From Kalmanozyma brasiliensis GHG001 (lineage: Eukaryota; Basidiomycota; Ustilaginomycetes; Ustilaginales), in the NCBI RefSeq assembly GCF_000497045.1, contig NW_015961970.1, positions 496,802-560,801 on the forward strand: a stretch of DNA of 64,000 nucleotides, read 5' to 3'. Shown here one piece after another: positions 19,711 through 29,712 of this stretch (its first letter is position 1; every line of letters starts with the position of its first letter). A model generated the notes under the pieces. It was not told the DNA's origin. It did not search any database and saw nothing but the letters and a program-made list of their open reading frames with translations. The translations under genes and the position numbers were made by a program.

Positions 19711-22602
19711 ATGTCGGACGTCGAACAGGAGAAGAAGGTCACCAAGCACCGAGACATCGATGAGGAGCACGCCAACACGGCTCCCAAGCATGCTCTCGTC
19801 GACATGAGCACCATCGAGCTCAAGGCCGAGGACCTCTACGACAAGGCCAAGGTCGACATTGAAGCCGTCGAGCTCGAGGATGTCTGGACCCTCCTCCAGT
19901 GCAACGAAGGCGGTCTCTCCGAGGAGGAGTGCACCCGTCGACGTGGCATCTTTGGTCCCAACAAGATTGAGACCGAGGAGCCCAACCCCATCCTCCAGTT
20001 CCTCTCCTTCATGTGGAACCCTCTCTCCTGGGTCATGGAGGGTGCCGCTATCGTCGCCATCGCTCTCTCCAACGGTGAGGGCAAGGCTCCCGATTGGCCA
20101 GACTTTGTTGGTATCGTCCTTCTCCTCCTCATCAACTCCACCATTGGTTTCATCGAGGAGCGCAACGCCGGTAACGCCGTCAAGGCCCTCATGGACTCGC
20201 TTGCCCCCAAGGCTCGTGCTAAGCGTGACGGAAAGTGGATCGAGATCGAGTCCTCCGACCTCGTTCCCGGTGACGTGATCGCCTTCAAGATCGGTGACAT
20301 TGTTCCCGGTGACTGCCGTCTCTTCGATTCCATCAACGTTTCGTGCGACCAGGCTTCGCTCACCGGTGAATCGCTCCCCGTCAACAAGAAGCTCGGCGAC
20401 CAGTGCTTCTCCGGTTCCATCTGCAAGCAGGGTGAGGCCGAGGGTGTTGTCATCTCCACCGGTCCCAACACCTTCTTCGGTCGTGCCGCTACCCTCATTG
20501 GCCAGGACGACGACACCACTGGTCACTTGCAGCAGGTTCTTTCCCGCATCGGTCTTTTCTGCATGGTCACCATCGGTCTCTTCATCGTCCTCGAGATCCT
20601 CATTCTCTACGCCGGCTTCCGTTACCGATACCGCCGTGGTATCGACAACATCCTTGTGCTTTTGATCGGTGGTATCCCCATTGCCATGCCCTGTGTGCTT
20701 TCCGTTACCCTCGCCGTCGGTGCCCAGCAGCTCGCCAAGCACAAGGCCATTGTCACCCGTATCACTGCCATCGAGGAGCTTGCCGGTGTCGACATCCTCT
20801 GCTCTGACAAGACCGGTACCCTCACCACCAACAAGCTCACCATCGACACTGAACTCGTCAAGCTCTACTCGGACTGGGCCAACGTCGACGACGTCATCCG
20901 ATTCGCCGCCTACGCTTCCCGTACCGAGAACCAGGATGCCATCGACGCTACCATTGTTGGCACCCTCAAGGACGCTGCTATCGCTCGTAACGGCATCAAG
21001 CTGCTCGACTTCAAGCCCTTCAACCCCGTCGACAAGCGTACCGAGATCACCTACACCGAGGAGGCTACCGGCAAGATGTACCGTGCTACCAAGGGTATGA
21101 CTTCCATCATCATCGACCTCTGCAAGCGCAACAAGACCGAGGCTCAGGAGAACGCTCTCGAGGCCGACGTCGAGGAGTTTGCCAACCGTGGTCTTCGTGG
21201 TCTCGCTGTCGCCTTCGAGGAGGTCCCCTCCGGTGAGGTTGAGGGCGAGGGAACTGGTTTCGAGCTGCTCGGTCTGCTTGCCATCTTCGACCCTCCCCGT
21301 CACGACACCAAGGAGACCCTCGACAACGCCCAGGCCCTCGGTGTCCGCGTCAAGATGGTTACTGGTGACCAGCTCGCTATCGCCAAGGAGACCGGTCGTC
21401 GTCTCGGTCTCGGTGACCGCATGGTCAACTCCAAGGTTCTCGTTGACGGTGCTCTCCCTGCCGGCAGCCCCTACAAGTCGCTTGACGAGATGATTCTCGA
21501 CCTCGATGGATTCGCCGGTGTCTTCCCCGAGCACAAGTACGAGATTGTCAAGCGTCTCCAGGGTCTCGGCCACTTGACCGCCATGACTGGTGACGGTGCC
21601 AACGACGCTCCTGCTCTTGCCCGTGCCAACGTCGGTGTTGCCGTCGAGGGTGCTACCGACGCTGCCCGTGGTGCCGCCGACATTGTGCTCACCGAGCCCG
21701 GTCTGTCCACCATCGTCGAGGCCATCCGTCAGTCGCGTATCATTTTCGGTCGTATGAAGAACTACGCTGCTTACGCTGCCGCCATCACCATCCGTGTCGT
21801 TGTCGGTTTCGCTCTGCTCGCCTTTATCTGGAAGTCGGACTTCCCTCCCTTCATGGTCCTGATCATTGCCTTCCTCAACGACGGTTCCATCATGACGCTC
21901 TCGCTCGACACTGTCAAGCCCGCTCTCGAGCCCCAGCACTGGGACTTGACCGAGCTCTTCTTCTGCGGTTCGCTCTACGGTCTCTACCAGGTCGCCTCGA
22001 CCCTGTCGCTCTACGCCGTCATCTACGAGACCACCTTCTTCGAGGACAAGTTTGGCGTCACCCCTCTGCACGGTAACCCCAACGACCCTCGTCTGCACAT
22101 GATCATGTACCTCCAGGTTGCCATTTTGGCTCAGGCTCTGATCTTCGTCACTCGATCGCACGGCTTCTCGTGGATGGAGCGTCCCTCGTTCGCTCTCATG
22201 GGTGCCTTCTGCCTTGCTCAGCTCATCTCGTCGATCATCGCCGCTTACGGCAACTGGGGCTTCACCAACGTCCGCGCCATCGAGGGTGGTTGGATCGGCA
22301 TTGTCTGGGTCTGGAACATCGTCTGGTACTTCCCCATGGACCTGGTCAAGTTCTTTGCCAAGTTCCTGCTCAGGAACATCCGATCCAAGAAGACCCCTGC
22401 TGCTGCGCACGAGGGCAGTCTCAGCCGCACCACCTCGCGCGCCGGAAGCACCTACTCGAACCGTCTCTCGTTCCTCAAGCGTGCTCAGCGCAAGGCTGGA
22501 TTCGGCGGTGAGAAGAAGGTCCACATGTCCAGCACCGAGCTCCAGCGTCTGGGAAGCATCCAGGCCCAGGAGGCCTCGCGTCGTCTCTCCAAGAGCCAGT
22601 AA
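19711..22602 (+). CDS. PMA: Plasma-membrane P-type H+-ATPase (P3A), plant-type
   Basis: Electrogenic proton pump that energises nutrient uptake at the plasma membrane; 963 aa, one exon. Visible motifs are the actuator TGESLPV, the phosphorylation site DKTGTLT with Asp366, the nucleotide-domain KGMTSII, the hinge MVTGDQLAIAKETGRRLGLG and TGDGANDAPALARANVG. The wording of many segments (FMWNPLSWVMEGAA, PDWPDFVGIVLLLLINSTIGFIEE, FSGSICKQGE, GIDNILVLLIGGIPIAMP) follows plant AHA pumps more than ascomycete Pma1. The C-terminal regulatory tail (about 75 residues, Arg/Ser-rich) ends RRLSKSQ, without the plant 14-3-3-binding YTV terminus. Codon use is extremely biased (CTC, GTC, CGT), implying high expression. 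Confidence 0.95.
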   Translation: MSDVEQEKKVTKHRDIDEEHANTAPKHALVDMSTIELKAEDLYDKAKVDIEAVELEDVWTLLQCNEGGLSEEECTRRRGIFGPNKIETEEPNPILQFLSFMWNPLSWVMEGAAIVAIALSNGEGKAPDWPDFVGIVLLLLINSTIGFIEERNAGNAVKALMDSLAPKARAKRDGKWIEIESSDLVPGDVIAFKIGDIVPGDCRLFDSINVSCDQASLTGESLPVNKKLGDQCFSGSICKQGEAEGVVISTGPNTFFGRAATLIGQDDDTTGHLQQVLSRIGLFCMVTIGLFIVLEILILYAGFRYRYRRGIDNILVLLIGGIPIAMPCVLSVTLAVGAQQLAKHKAIVTRITAIEELAGVDILCSDKTGTLTTNKLTIDTELVKLYSDWANVDDVIRFAAYASRTENQDAIDATIVGTLKDAAIARNGIKLLDFKPFNPVDKRTEITYTEEATGKMYRATKGMTSIIIDLCKRNKTEAQENALEADVEEFANRGLRGLAVAFEEVPSGEVEGEGTGFELLGLLAIFDPPRHDTKETLDNAQALGVRVKMVTGDQLAIAKETGRRLGLGDRMVNSKVLVDGALPAGSPYKSLDEMILDLDGFAGVFPEHKYEIVKRLQGLGHLTAMTGDGANDAPALARANVGVAVEGATDAARGAADIVLTEPGLSTIVEAIRQSRIIFGRMKNYAAYAAAITIRVVVGFALLAFIWKSDFPPFMVLIIAFLNDGSIMTLSLDTVKPALEPQHWDLTELFFCGSLYGLYQVASTLSLYAVIYETTFFEDKFGVTPLHGNPNDPRLHMIMYLQVAILAQALIFVTRSHGFSWMERPSFALMGAFCLAQLISSIIAAYGNWGFTNVRAIEGGWIGIVWVWNIVWYFPMDLVKFFAKFLLRNIRSKKTPAAAHEGSLSRTTSRAGSTYSNRLSFLKRAQRKAGFGGEKKVHMSSTELQRLGSIQAQEASRRLSKSQ

Positions 22603-24207
22603 TCGCCTCAACCCCCCCTGTGGGTTTTTTTACGCGCTATAGACAAAATGGTCCGGCAAATACAAAAGCCTGGGCCGACACTCCCTCACGCATTCGCATC
22701 ATCCTTCCGACTCTCCTACGCCACTTCCATCATCCACGCATCATACATGTTCCCCGTTCCTTGGTTGCTATAGTATTGGTTTACAGAATTTTGCGCGGTC
22801 GAGTGTGTGTCATGTGCATCTTTATGAGCGCTCAATGAGGCATTCTTTGGTTGAGTGATTGCGGTCGAGCGCGAGTGGGCAGGTTCGGGGTTTGATTGGG
22901 CTTTGTACGGGGTTGGTCTTGTCGAGACATGGGTGGTTTTGCGTTCGACAGGGTTCTGTGGCGATCGAGTGTGTGCGCTTGAGCTGGGATGCTCTGTCTC
23001 GTAGTCGGAGCGGCGAGGGTCGCGTTTGTCTTGCGGTCGAAGCTTGGTCGCGGCGTGCGGTCGAGCGAGCGCGGCGAGTCTGCGCGAGTAGAAGCGTACC
23101 CACCTAGGACACACACGAAACCGAAACCTGGCGACTGACCCCGAGGAAAACGAAGACCAGAGACTTGCGGCATACAAAAACAGGCCGCCCCCTCAGCTGG
23201 ACCCTCGACAGCGAGTAAGAGCTAACAGCACGCCAGCCTCGACGCTACACACCCACACTGACGAGGCAACCTTGATACAGCGAGACAAGGGGCTCTGTTG
23301 GGTGCGTGAGGATGACACAGGCGAGCGAGATCCCGATGATATCGTGCCGAGGGTTGGCTCGCTTCAAGGAGAACACGGGCTTGATCACAGCTAGACAGAG
23401 CTGCACAGGCGATTGAACACGGCGCTCCACAGCGATGAGCAGGCCGGGTCGGACAGGTGACCCAGCATCCTGGTGTGACGAAGCGGTAGCGTGACACTGC
23501 CGAAAGGCGACTCGATGGGCGGTACGACGCTGATGCAGCTGCAGAACCGTTCGAGCGACGAACCAGACGGCAATGTCGCAGCCGGAGACGACACAATGAC
23601 ACCATGCAGAGAGACGGCACGATGGTGGTACCGCGCAACAAAAGGTCCGACGTCAGAAGAGACACGATCAAGAGACGATGACGCAGAGCGGGCAAACGAC
23701 TTGATTTGACAAAGACACGGTCTCGAGACAGCTGGACAGCGTTCGTTCAGGCAAAATGACGTGACAATGCGGGGAGACGGCTCATTAGATGGTACGGCGC
23801 GAACGAGATCTCGACGACACGTGAGAAGGCTCATTCGTAGTGCGAGCGCATAGTCCAGTGGCGAGCCACGGAACAGAGCGGAGAGGTCCGATGAGTAGTT
23901 TGACTCGAGGCCGAGCTCCGACCGCACGAGCGATCTGGACTTGACACAGGTCCGAGAAGGTTCCAGTGGCGGCAATGGTTCAACGCGGGCAGAAGCAGCG
24001 CTGTTGAAGCGGAAGCGGGTCTCATGGCGGACCACAAAGCGCTGCCAATGCTTCGTTGAGATGGGATGACACAATCTCGGGGAGCGAGAACGTTCGAATC
24101 GCGGGAAGTGGTTCTCAATGAGACAGGTGGACGCAAAGCGGCGATCTTGACGGCATAGCTTGAAGTTTCGACGCTCGCCAAGGCGATCCAACGCTGTGGC
24201 TTGCAAG

Positions 24208-24245
24208 TTTTCCTGCTAGGCGACTGTTTTCCTGCTAGGCGACTG
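24208..24245. repeat. Perfect 19-bp tandem duplication
   Basis: The unit TTTTCCTGCTAGGCGACTG occurs twice without a spacer (24208-24226 and 24227-24245). Related GCTAAGCG/GCCTGGCGA-TGCCACC motifs follow at about 24267 and 24464. Confidence 0.9.
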
Positions 24246-24790
24246 CCACTTACGATGACCGATTGCTAAGCGCATGCCACCGACGCTATTGCCGACGTTG
24301 CCACCTGCACCAGACAGTCGGTGGCAACAACTACGCGCCTTGCTTGATCAGCGTGATGGTGCGCGGCGATTTAGTCGGTGTCGCTTGACGTTGACTCGCT
24401 AGGCGAGGACCCGAGCGCGCGGTGCCGAGTCAGCTGGACGGCATGGCTTGCGCGCGCTGGCTCGCCTGGCGAGTGCCACCAACGACCTCGCAGAATGCAC
24501 GGAATCAAGGGTACTCTCGAAGCGCGCCTCCGTTGAACGGCAACAGGCGCCGCGCATGATCGAGACCGGCGACTGCCATGACGTTTGAAGTGGCGCTTGT
24601 GTTAAGCGGATAGCCGGCTTAACGAAGGTCCGGAGCAGAGGGAGTCTCACCTTTATCCAAGCCACAGTAGAAGGCTGTGGCTGGAGAAGGTCGCTCCCCT
24701 AAAACGTCTCGGCAGCCTCATCAGGAAGGTCCCGCGATCGACTACGCGTCGAACGTGCATTCAATCCACTAAGCGGACTTGTGCCATGAC

Positions 24791-25080
24791 GCGCACTCGA
24801 GTGTATGCGCTCCTGGCATGATGTGGGCCAGCCCTTTGCTCGTCAGAGTCCGATCTTGACGCCAGGAACGCAGCGGATGAAGGTGTTCCCAAGGTTGAGT
24901 CTCACCCTCCCTCCAAGACCTGAGCGAAAGGATAAAGTTGAGGACCGAGGTGTTCCATCGGCTAGACGTGCAAACCCCGCGCTCTGCCTAGCGCAAACTG
25001 TGTTGTCGTGGTGCGCACTCGAGTGTATGCGCTGTCCTTTGGATATGACGGAAGGGACGTTCCCAAGGTCGAGTTTCACC
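24791..25080. repeat. Degenerate direct repeat, two copies
   Basis: An exact 21-base block beginning GCGCACTCGAGTGTATGCGC is at 24791-24811 and 25013-25033. A second block lies downstream of each copy (24885-24906 and 25059-25080, 20 of 22 identical). The spacing within copies differs by about 48 bases, so an old duplication has diverged by indel and substitution. Confidence 0.8.
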
Positions 25081-26145
25081 GCTCGCACCGAGACTGGAGG
25101 ACGAGACAGCGGCCGGACTCCTTCGCTGGCCAGGGCCAAGTCTCACCATCTGATCACCCGGCAGAACACAGAAGCCGGAGCACTCCGTTCCTAAGGGCAA
25201 GATTTTCAGCATCGCTGGCTGACCCTAAGCACGAGGATGAGGATGGAGATCGGCTATGAGGTCAAACGCGCTAAGGGCAAGACATTTGGAGCGGAGCGAA
25301 ACAGGCTCGAGGCCACCAGGCCACACGAGCTCTGTGGTGCGGTCGACAGGCCCGTCGTCATGTCTCGGCTGTGTGAGCGAAATTAGAGAAGCTGTCGAGG
25401 ATGGCACATAGAACGTCTCTCTCTTGGCAATGAGTCTCTCCACGGCTTCTTTTTTAGCGCGGGTTTCTCCACCCGGTTCGCGTAGAGCCCCAAGTCACCG
25501 GATGGAAGGTGTTGTCGTCGATGAGGTGGCGACCGCATGTGCTGGACTACAGAAGCACCAAGCCACCAACATACTACGCCCAGCGGTGCGTGGCACACAA
25601 CCAGTTCGCGCCGCGCTGCTGCCAAGGATTGCCAGACAACCACGCAGATGTGCGCGGCAAGCCCAAAGACCGAGGCGGAGTTGCAATTCGCCTCAACGAT
25701 CTGCCGTCGATGTTCGCAGAGAGCTGTCTCGGCTGTCTCAAATTTTTCTCAACCCTCTGTCCCAAGACCCTAAGTTATGACGATAAATCTGCATGCGGAG
25801 TATGGAAATGGCTTTCGCTCTCCTTTGACGTGTGGGTCGACCTGCCTGCCATGCTGCCGTTCCGTGAGGTGTTGTGCACGTCTGACGACGGTGAGACATG
25901 CGGGATTTGGGGTCAGATGCTCGCTAAGCTGGTCAGGGCCAAGCTTGGCAGGTCGACGTGCGACGAGCGCGGGGAGAGGTGCAGGATTGCTCCATATGCA
26001 AAGTCGGTGAACAGCGGATGCGTGGCGGTTTGACAGCGCATGAGAGCGAGCTTTTGAGCTCGTTTGTACGGTGTCCTTCGCAGTGTGGCTTTGCTCGAGA
26101 ACAGCAGAAGGACACCGGACGATCCATACATGGGGTCGATCAGGA

Positions 26146-26151
26146 TATAAA
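26146..26151 (+). promoter_or_regulatory. TATA box of the CAP-protein gene
   Basis: TATAAA lies 116 bases before the ATG at 26262, followed by a pyrimidine/CTC-rich leader. This suggests an inducible, tightly started promoter. Confidence 0.6.
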
Positions 26152-26261
26152 CAACCCCCTCGTCGAGGTCGGTATAGTATCGCAAACCATCCCTCATCTC
26201 AGGTCCCTTCCTCACCCCAAGCACACTCTCTCCCTAAGCCAACACCTCATCCTCACTCGCC

Positions 26262-27125
26262 ATGAAGATCACTACCACTTTCGCCGCGGTCGTCGGCGCC
26301 CTTGCTGTCCTCGCTCCCCTCACTTCTGCCGCCGCGGTGGCTCCTCGCGACAGCGTCGCCGCCCAGGTCGACAACCTTGAGGCTCGCTCGCAGACTCCGA
26401 GCCAGGCAGCTCGCCAGCGACTTGAACAGGCCAAGAAGGCGGCGGCGGAGGCCAAGGCCCGCGCCGAGGCAGCCGCTCGCCGCAGGAAGAAGAACCGCAA
26501 GTCGAGCAAGCTCCCCAGCGCCACCACCCCCCTTGCTCGTGCCGTCACCACCTCCACCAAGGCTGCCACTTCCACCAAGGCTGCCACCACCAGCAGGGCC
26601 GCCTCCAGCAGCGTCCGGGCCACCACCACCACCTCTGCCAAGCCGGCCACTACCACGAGCACGAACACCACATTCACCAACTTCCAGAACGACATTCTCA
26701 GCATCCACAACGTCGACCGAAAGCTTCACTCGGCTTCCCCCCTTGTCTGGGACTCGACCCTTGCCGCCGCCGCTGCCAAGTGGGCTGCCGGCTGCAAGTG
26801 GGCCCACACGCCCAACAATCCATACGGCCAGAACATCGCCGCCGGCACCTGGGACACCTTCGGTGCCAAGGACACGACGGACCTCTGGTACGACGAGTGG
26901 AAGCTATACAACTACTCCAACCCAGGGTACAGCGAGGCCACGGGTCACTTTACTCAGATGGTATGGAAGGGTAGTACGAAGCTCGGATGCGCGATCCAGA
27001 AGTGTGGCGCACAGCAGATCGGCCTCGGGGGATACGGCAGTAACACCGCCAACTATGTTGTTTGCAACTACGACCCCCCTGGAAACTGGATCGGCGAGTT
27101 CGCGCAGAACGTCACCCCAAACTAG
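26262..27125 (+). CDS. Secreted CAP-superfamily (PR-1/Pry1-like) protein
   Basis: The 287-residue protein has a clear signal peptide (residues 1 to about 23, cleavage near TSAAA). A Lys/Arg/Ala-rich helix with a dibasic cluster (ARRRKKNRK) follows, then an Ala/Thr/Ser-rich linker likely to be O-glycosylated (about 85-135). A C-terminal CAP domain spans about 140-287. CAP landmarks are IHNVDRKLH, WAAGCKWAHT, YGQNIA, ATGHFTQMVWKG and YVVCNYDPPGNW. Fungal Pry proteins of this family bind sterols and fatty acids and are exported. The end resembles plant PR-1, where cleavage after CNYx releases a CAPE peptide. A PR-1-like protein cleaved this way has been reported in Ustilago maydis; orthology is not tested here. 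Confidence 0.93.
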   Translation: MKITTTFAAVVGALAVLAPLTSAAAVAPRDSVAAQVDNLEARSQTPSQAARQRLEQAKKAAAEAKARAEAAARRRKKNRKSSKLPSATTPLARAVTTSTKAATSTKAATTSRAASSSVRATTTTSAKPATTTSTNTTFTNFQNDILSIHNVDRKLHSASPLVWDSTLAAAAAKWAAGCKWAHTPNNPYGQNIAAGTWDTFGAKDTTDLWYDEWKLYNYSNPGYSEATGHFTQMVWKGSTKLGCAIQKCGAQQIGLGGYGSNTANYVVCNYDPPGNWIGEFAQNVTPN

Positions 27126-28104
27126 ACGGACGGGAGCTTCGATGGGACGTATAGAGATACTTGTTCAGGTCGGGCCAGGCCGCTTTTGCCTTCAGCCCCC
27201 ACGATGTCGCTGGTCGGCGGTACGCAGCATCATTCGGTCTGGGTCGCGTTTTGTGTTACGGTTTGGATTCCTCGCAATGTGATTCGTTTGTCTTAGTATG
27301 TAGATCGTGTGCCAGACTTGAGATCAAGGACCTTTCGAGATTGACTGGCTGTCAAGGATGGCACAATGTGGTAGCAGATGCTTTCAGAGCGTTGAGACAG
27401 CAGGGCGGTCTGCCGCGAGCCGGCTGCGATCTTGCTTTCGGACGTCTAGAGGTGAAAATGGCTGCAAACCACGTGGCAGCGACTGCAACGAGCAACGCGC
27501 ACTGCTGTAAAGTCACTGTGGAAGCGCACCTCGTCTGCGTGACTCCATTCTCCTGGTGGAAGCGCATGCGGTGGTGGAGCGCCACGCTCGAACCTCTCGA
27601 AGCTTGCATCAACGCTTTCGTGCGTTGACGCCAGAATCGTCTAACACGATGGCTGCGTTCGTCGGCCCGAGTCAACGTGAACGTCTTGGTGGGGTGCGGT
27701 AGCGTTAGCCGGCTCGCGAGCGACGATGTCGAGAAGAGCAATTCTCATGTGAGGGGAGCGCTTTAAAGACAGGTGTCCCTTTATCTACACTCGCTGCTCC
27801 TTCGCCCACTTCAGGGCACATTAGCTGCTTTCCTGTCCTGCGCCAGCACCGCACCTGCCCGGCTTCGACTTTCAATCTCCATATTCGCAGTCGGCTTCGC
27901 GTCCAAGGGATGTCTGATATATGCTACCACCATCTCGTACACTTCTGACACCTTGAACCCTGTCCAAGATCCTTCGGAATTCACGGAAAAGCATCATCCA
28001 AAGTTCGGCAAAAAAAAAGGCCAGCCGAGCGAAAGGAGCCCTGTGCCGTGCCGCTGTGCCTGGAGGCTATTTGAGAGCTCCGCTTCGCTTAGGCGAAAGC
28101 ATTC
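27126..28104. other. Non-coding interval before the methyltransferase gene
   Basis: 979 bases with no supported gene. A TTTAAA at about 27763 followed by CT-rich sequence could be a weak core promoter for the downstream gene. Confidence 0.4.
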
Positions 28105-29712
28105 ATGCCCCGCCGACGACCTTTGATCCCGTTGGAAGGCGGCTATTCACCACCACATCTGTCGATGCAGCCTTCGCTGTCGGACGCGCAGCAGCGAATG
28201 GAGTCGCATTCGCACTTGCGCGCTCCTGACTCCAGCAGCGTCGAGGCTCTTGACGGTCAGGTCCGAAGACGCGGTCGTTCGCTATCTTCGAGTCTTCGCC
28301 GACTGTATCAACACTTTTGTGCAACTCGTTCGGTCACGGTCAAGTCGGGCAAGGCTCGTCCACCTTCATTTGCACCGCCTGTCCTCGCTTCCACTCCGTA
28401 CGCCAACAGCAGCTACTCGACTGTATCTGCCTCGCCAAGGAGCTGGTTCTCGACCTCATCAACTCGGTCGAGCAGCTCGACAGGATCCGCATCGTCCTCA
28501 GCCTTGTCACTCGTCTTCCCGTTGGATCCAGGATTCGAGCTCGAACTTGGAATCGCACTCGAGATGGCGCCGCACGAACTTGGCTCCGCGTGGAGTCACG
28601 ACTCGTACAATGCGATGCAGTATCTGCGAGCTCGGACACCTTACCCACCCACCATGACAGACACGGCCTTTGACTACCACGAACAGCACCCCGGCACGTC
28701 GAACAGCAACGATCGGTGGCAGTCGGCTCTCGAGATCGGCTGCGGGCCCGGGCAGATGTCTATCCATCTCGCTACACGTTTCGGCAAAGTATACGGTCAA
28801 GATCCATCGCCAAATATGCTCAAGCTGGCCAACACGGTGAAGCACATGTCGGCGGAAGAGCTGGCCGAGGTGCGTCTGCCTCCAGTCAAAGATCCGAATC
28901 GAATCGAGTTCCTTCAGGCTCGGGGAGAGGCACCAGTGCTACCTGAGGAGGAGAAGGTGGACCTGATCATGATGGCGGCATGCATACACTGGATGGACTG
29001 GGAGACGCGCGAGTCGACGCTGGCCAATTGGACCAAATGGGCGTCGTTGCTCAAGCCGGGTGGCACGCTGGTGGTGACGGGCGGTCGACCGGTGATTGGT
29101 CCCTATACTGGCGAAAAGGGCGACCAGATCCGACCGCTTCGTGACTGGCTGCTCGACTTTCCCCTCAACTACCCGGACATCGATCGGTACTACGGCACTT
29201 CGAAGATGGTCAAAGATCTGCGCAGCGGTGGGCTATATCGCAAGCTGCCAATGCCTTGGGAGCACAGCAAAGAGCTGGAGGCGCTTTGGGATCGCCACTC
29301 GTACTGCTGGATCCCCGTCGACGACTGCACGGTGTTGGGAGAGCAGGCGACCTCTTCACGCTTGTCAAAAGTGGACGATCCTGAGCGATTCGCTCATATG
29401 ATCAGCCATCTGCCCGACTGGATCCGACCGAGCGTACGTCGTGCTGCCAAGTGCGACGATTCCGAGGGCGACCTGGTGGTCTCGATGACCACACCGCGCA
29501 AGATGGCGGACTGGGTGAGATCCACTTCGGGCTATCTCAAGTTCCTGCAGGACAAGCCGGAGCAGCGCATGCTGAGCCTGCAGGATCAAGACTTTGCTGC
29601 GGTGGAGCTGCAGAAGGTGTGCGACAAGATTGGCATCGAGTTTGATGCTCCGATCGAGTGCCACCATTCGGGTGCTGTGCTGTGCATTCGACGCACTGAC
29701 AAGGAGTGTTGA
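28105..29712 (+). CDS. SAM-dependent methyltransferase (trans-aconitate methyltransferase-like)
   Basis: Class I methyltransferase. The SAM-binding motif I is ALEIGCGPGQMS, the acidic end of motif II is YGQDPSPNML, and motif post-I/IV is VDLIMMAACIHWMDW, followed by LKPGGTLVVTGG. HWMDW and the C-terminal layout recall Tmt1-type trans-aconitate methyltransferases and their uncharacterised fungal relatives; the substrate cannot be deduced. The frame gives 535 aa, but its first 153 residues are a Ser/Arg-rich run without a domain. The ATG at 28564 (MAPHELGSAWSHDSYN, 382 aa) opens directly into the conserved HDSYNAMQYLRARTPYP segment and is a credible alternative start. Confidence 0.75.
   Translation: MPRRRPLIPLEGGYSPPHLSMQPSLSDAQQRMESHSHLRAPDSSSVEALDGQVRRRGRSLSSSLRRLYQHFCATRSVTVKSGKARPPSFAPPVLASTPYANSSYSTVSASPRSWFSTSSTRSSSSTGSASSSALSLVFPLDPGFELELGIALEMAPHELGSAWSHDSYNAMQYLRARTPYPPTMTDTAFDYHEQHPGTSNSNDRWQSALEIGCGPGQMSIHLATRFGKVYGQDPSPNMLKLANTVKHMSAEELAEVRLPPVKDPNRIEFLQARGEAPVLPEEEKVDLIMMAACIHWMDWETRESTLANWTKWASLLKPGGTLVVTGGRPVIGPYTGEKGDQIRPLRDWLLDFPLNYPDIDRYYGTSKMVKDLRSGGLYRKLPMPWEHSKELEALWDRHSYCWIPVDDCTVLGEQATSSRLSKVDDPERFAHMISHLPDWIRPSVRRAAKCDDSEGDLVVSMTTPRKMADWVRSTSGYLKFLQDKPEQRMLSLQDQDFAAVELQKVCDKIGIEFDAPIECHHSGAVLCIRRTDKEC

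Larger units (their letters stand above)
22603..26145. other. Gene-poor region with degenerate repeats
   Basis: About 3.5 kb between the H+-ATPase and the CAP gene. Roughly 23.4-24.2 kb is T-poor on the plus strand. From 24.2 to 25.3 kb, short motifs recur (a perfect 19-bp tandem pair, a 21-bp exact dispersed repeat and related blocks). The long minus-strand frame at 23391-24206 has no recognisable domain and appears to result from the composition. No transposon protein was found. Confidence 0.5.

Noticed and set aside
19636..22611. 991-codon minus-strand frame opposite the H+-ATPase
   Set aside because: Mirror frame of a strongly codon-biased gene; Gly/Asp/Val/Leu-rich with no family.
23391..24206. 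271-codon minus-strand frame in the gene-poor block
   Set aside because: No domain, Ser/Arg-rich, and explained by the T-poor composition of the other strand; kept only as a finding on skew.
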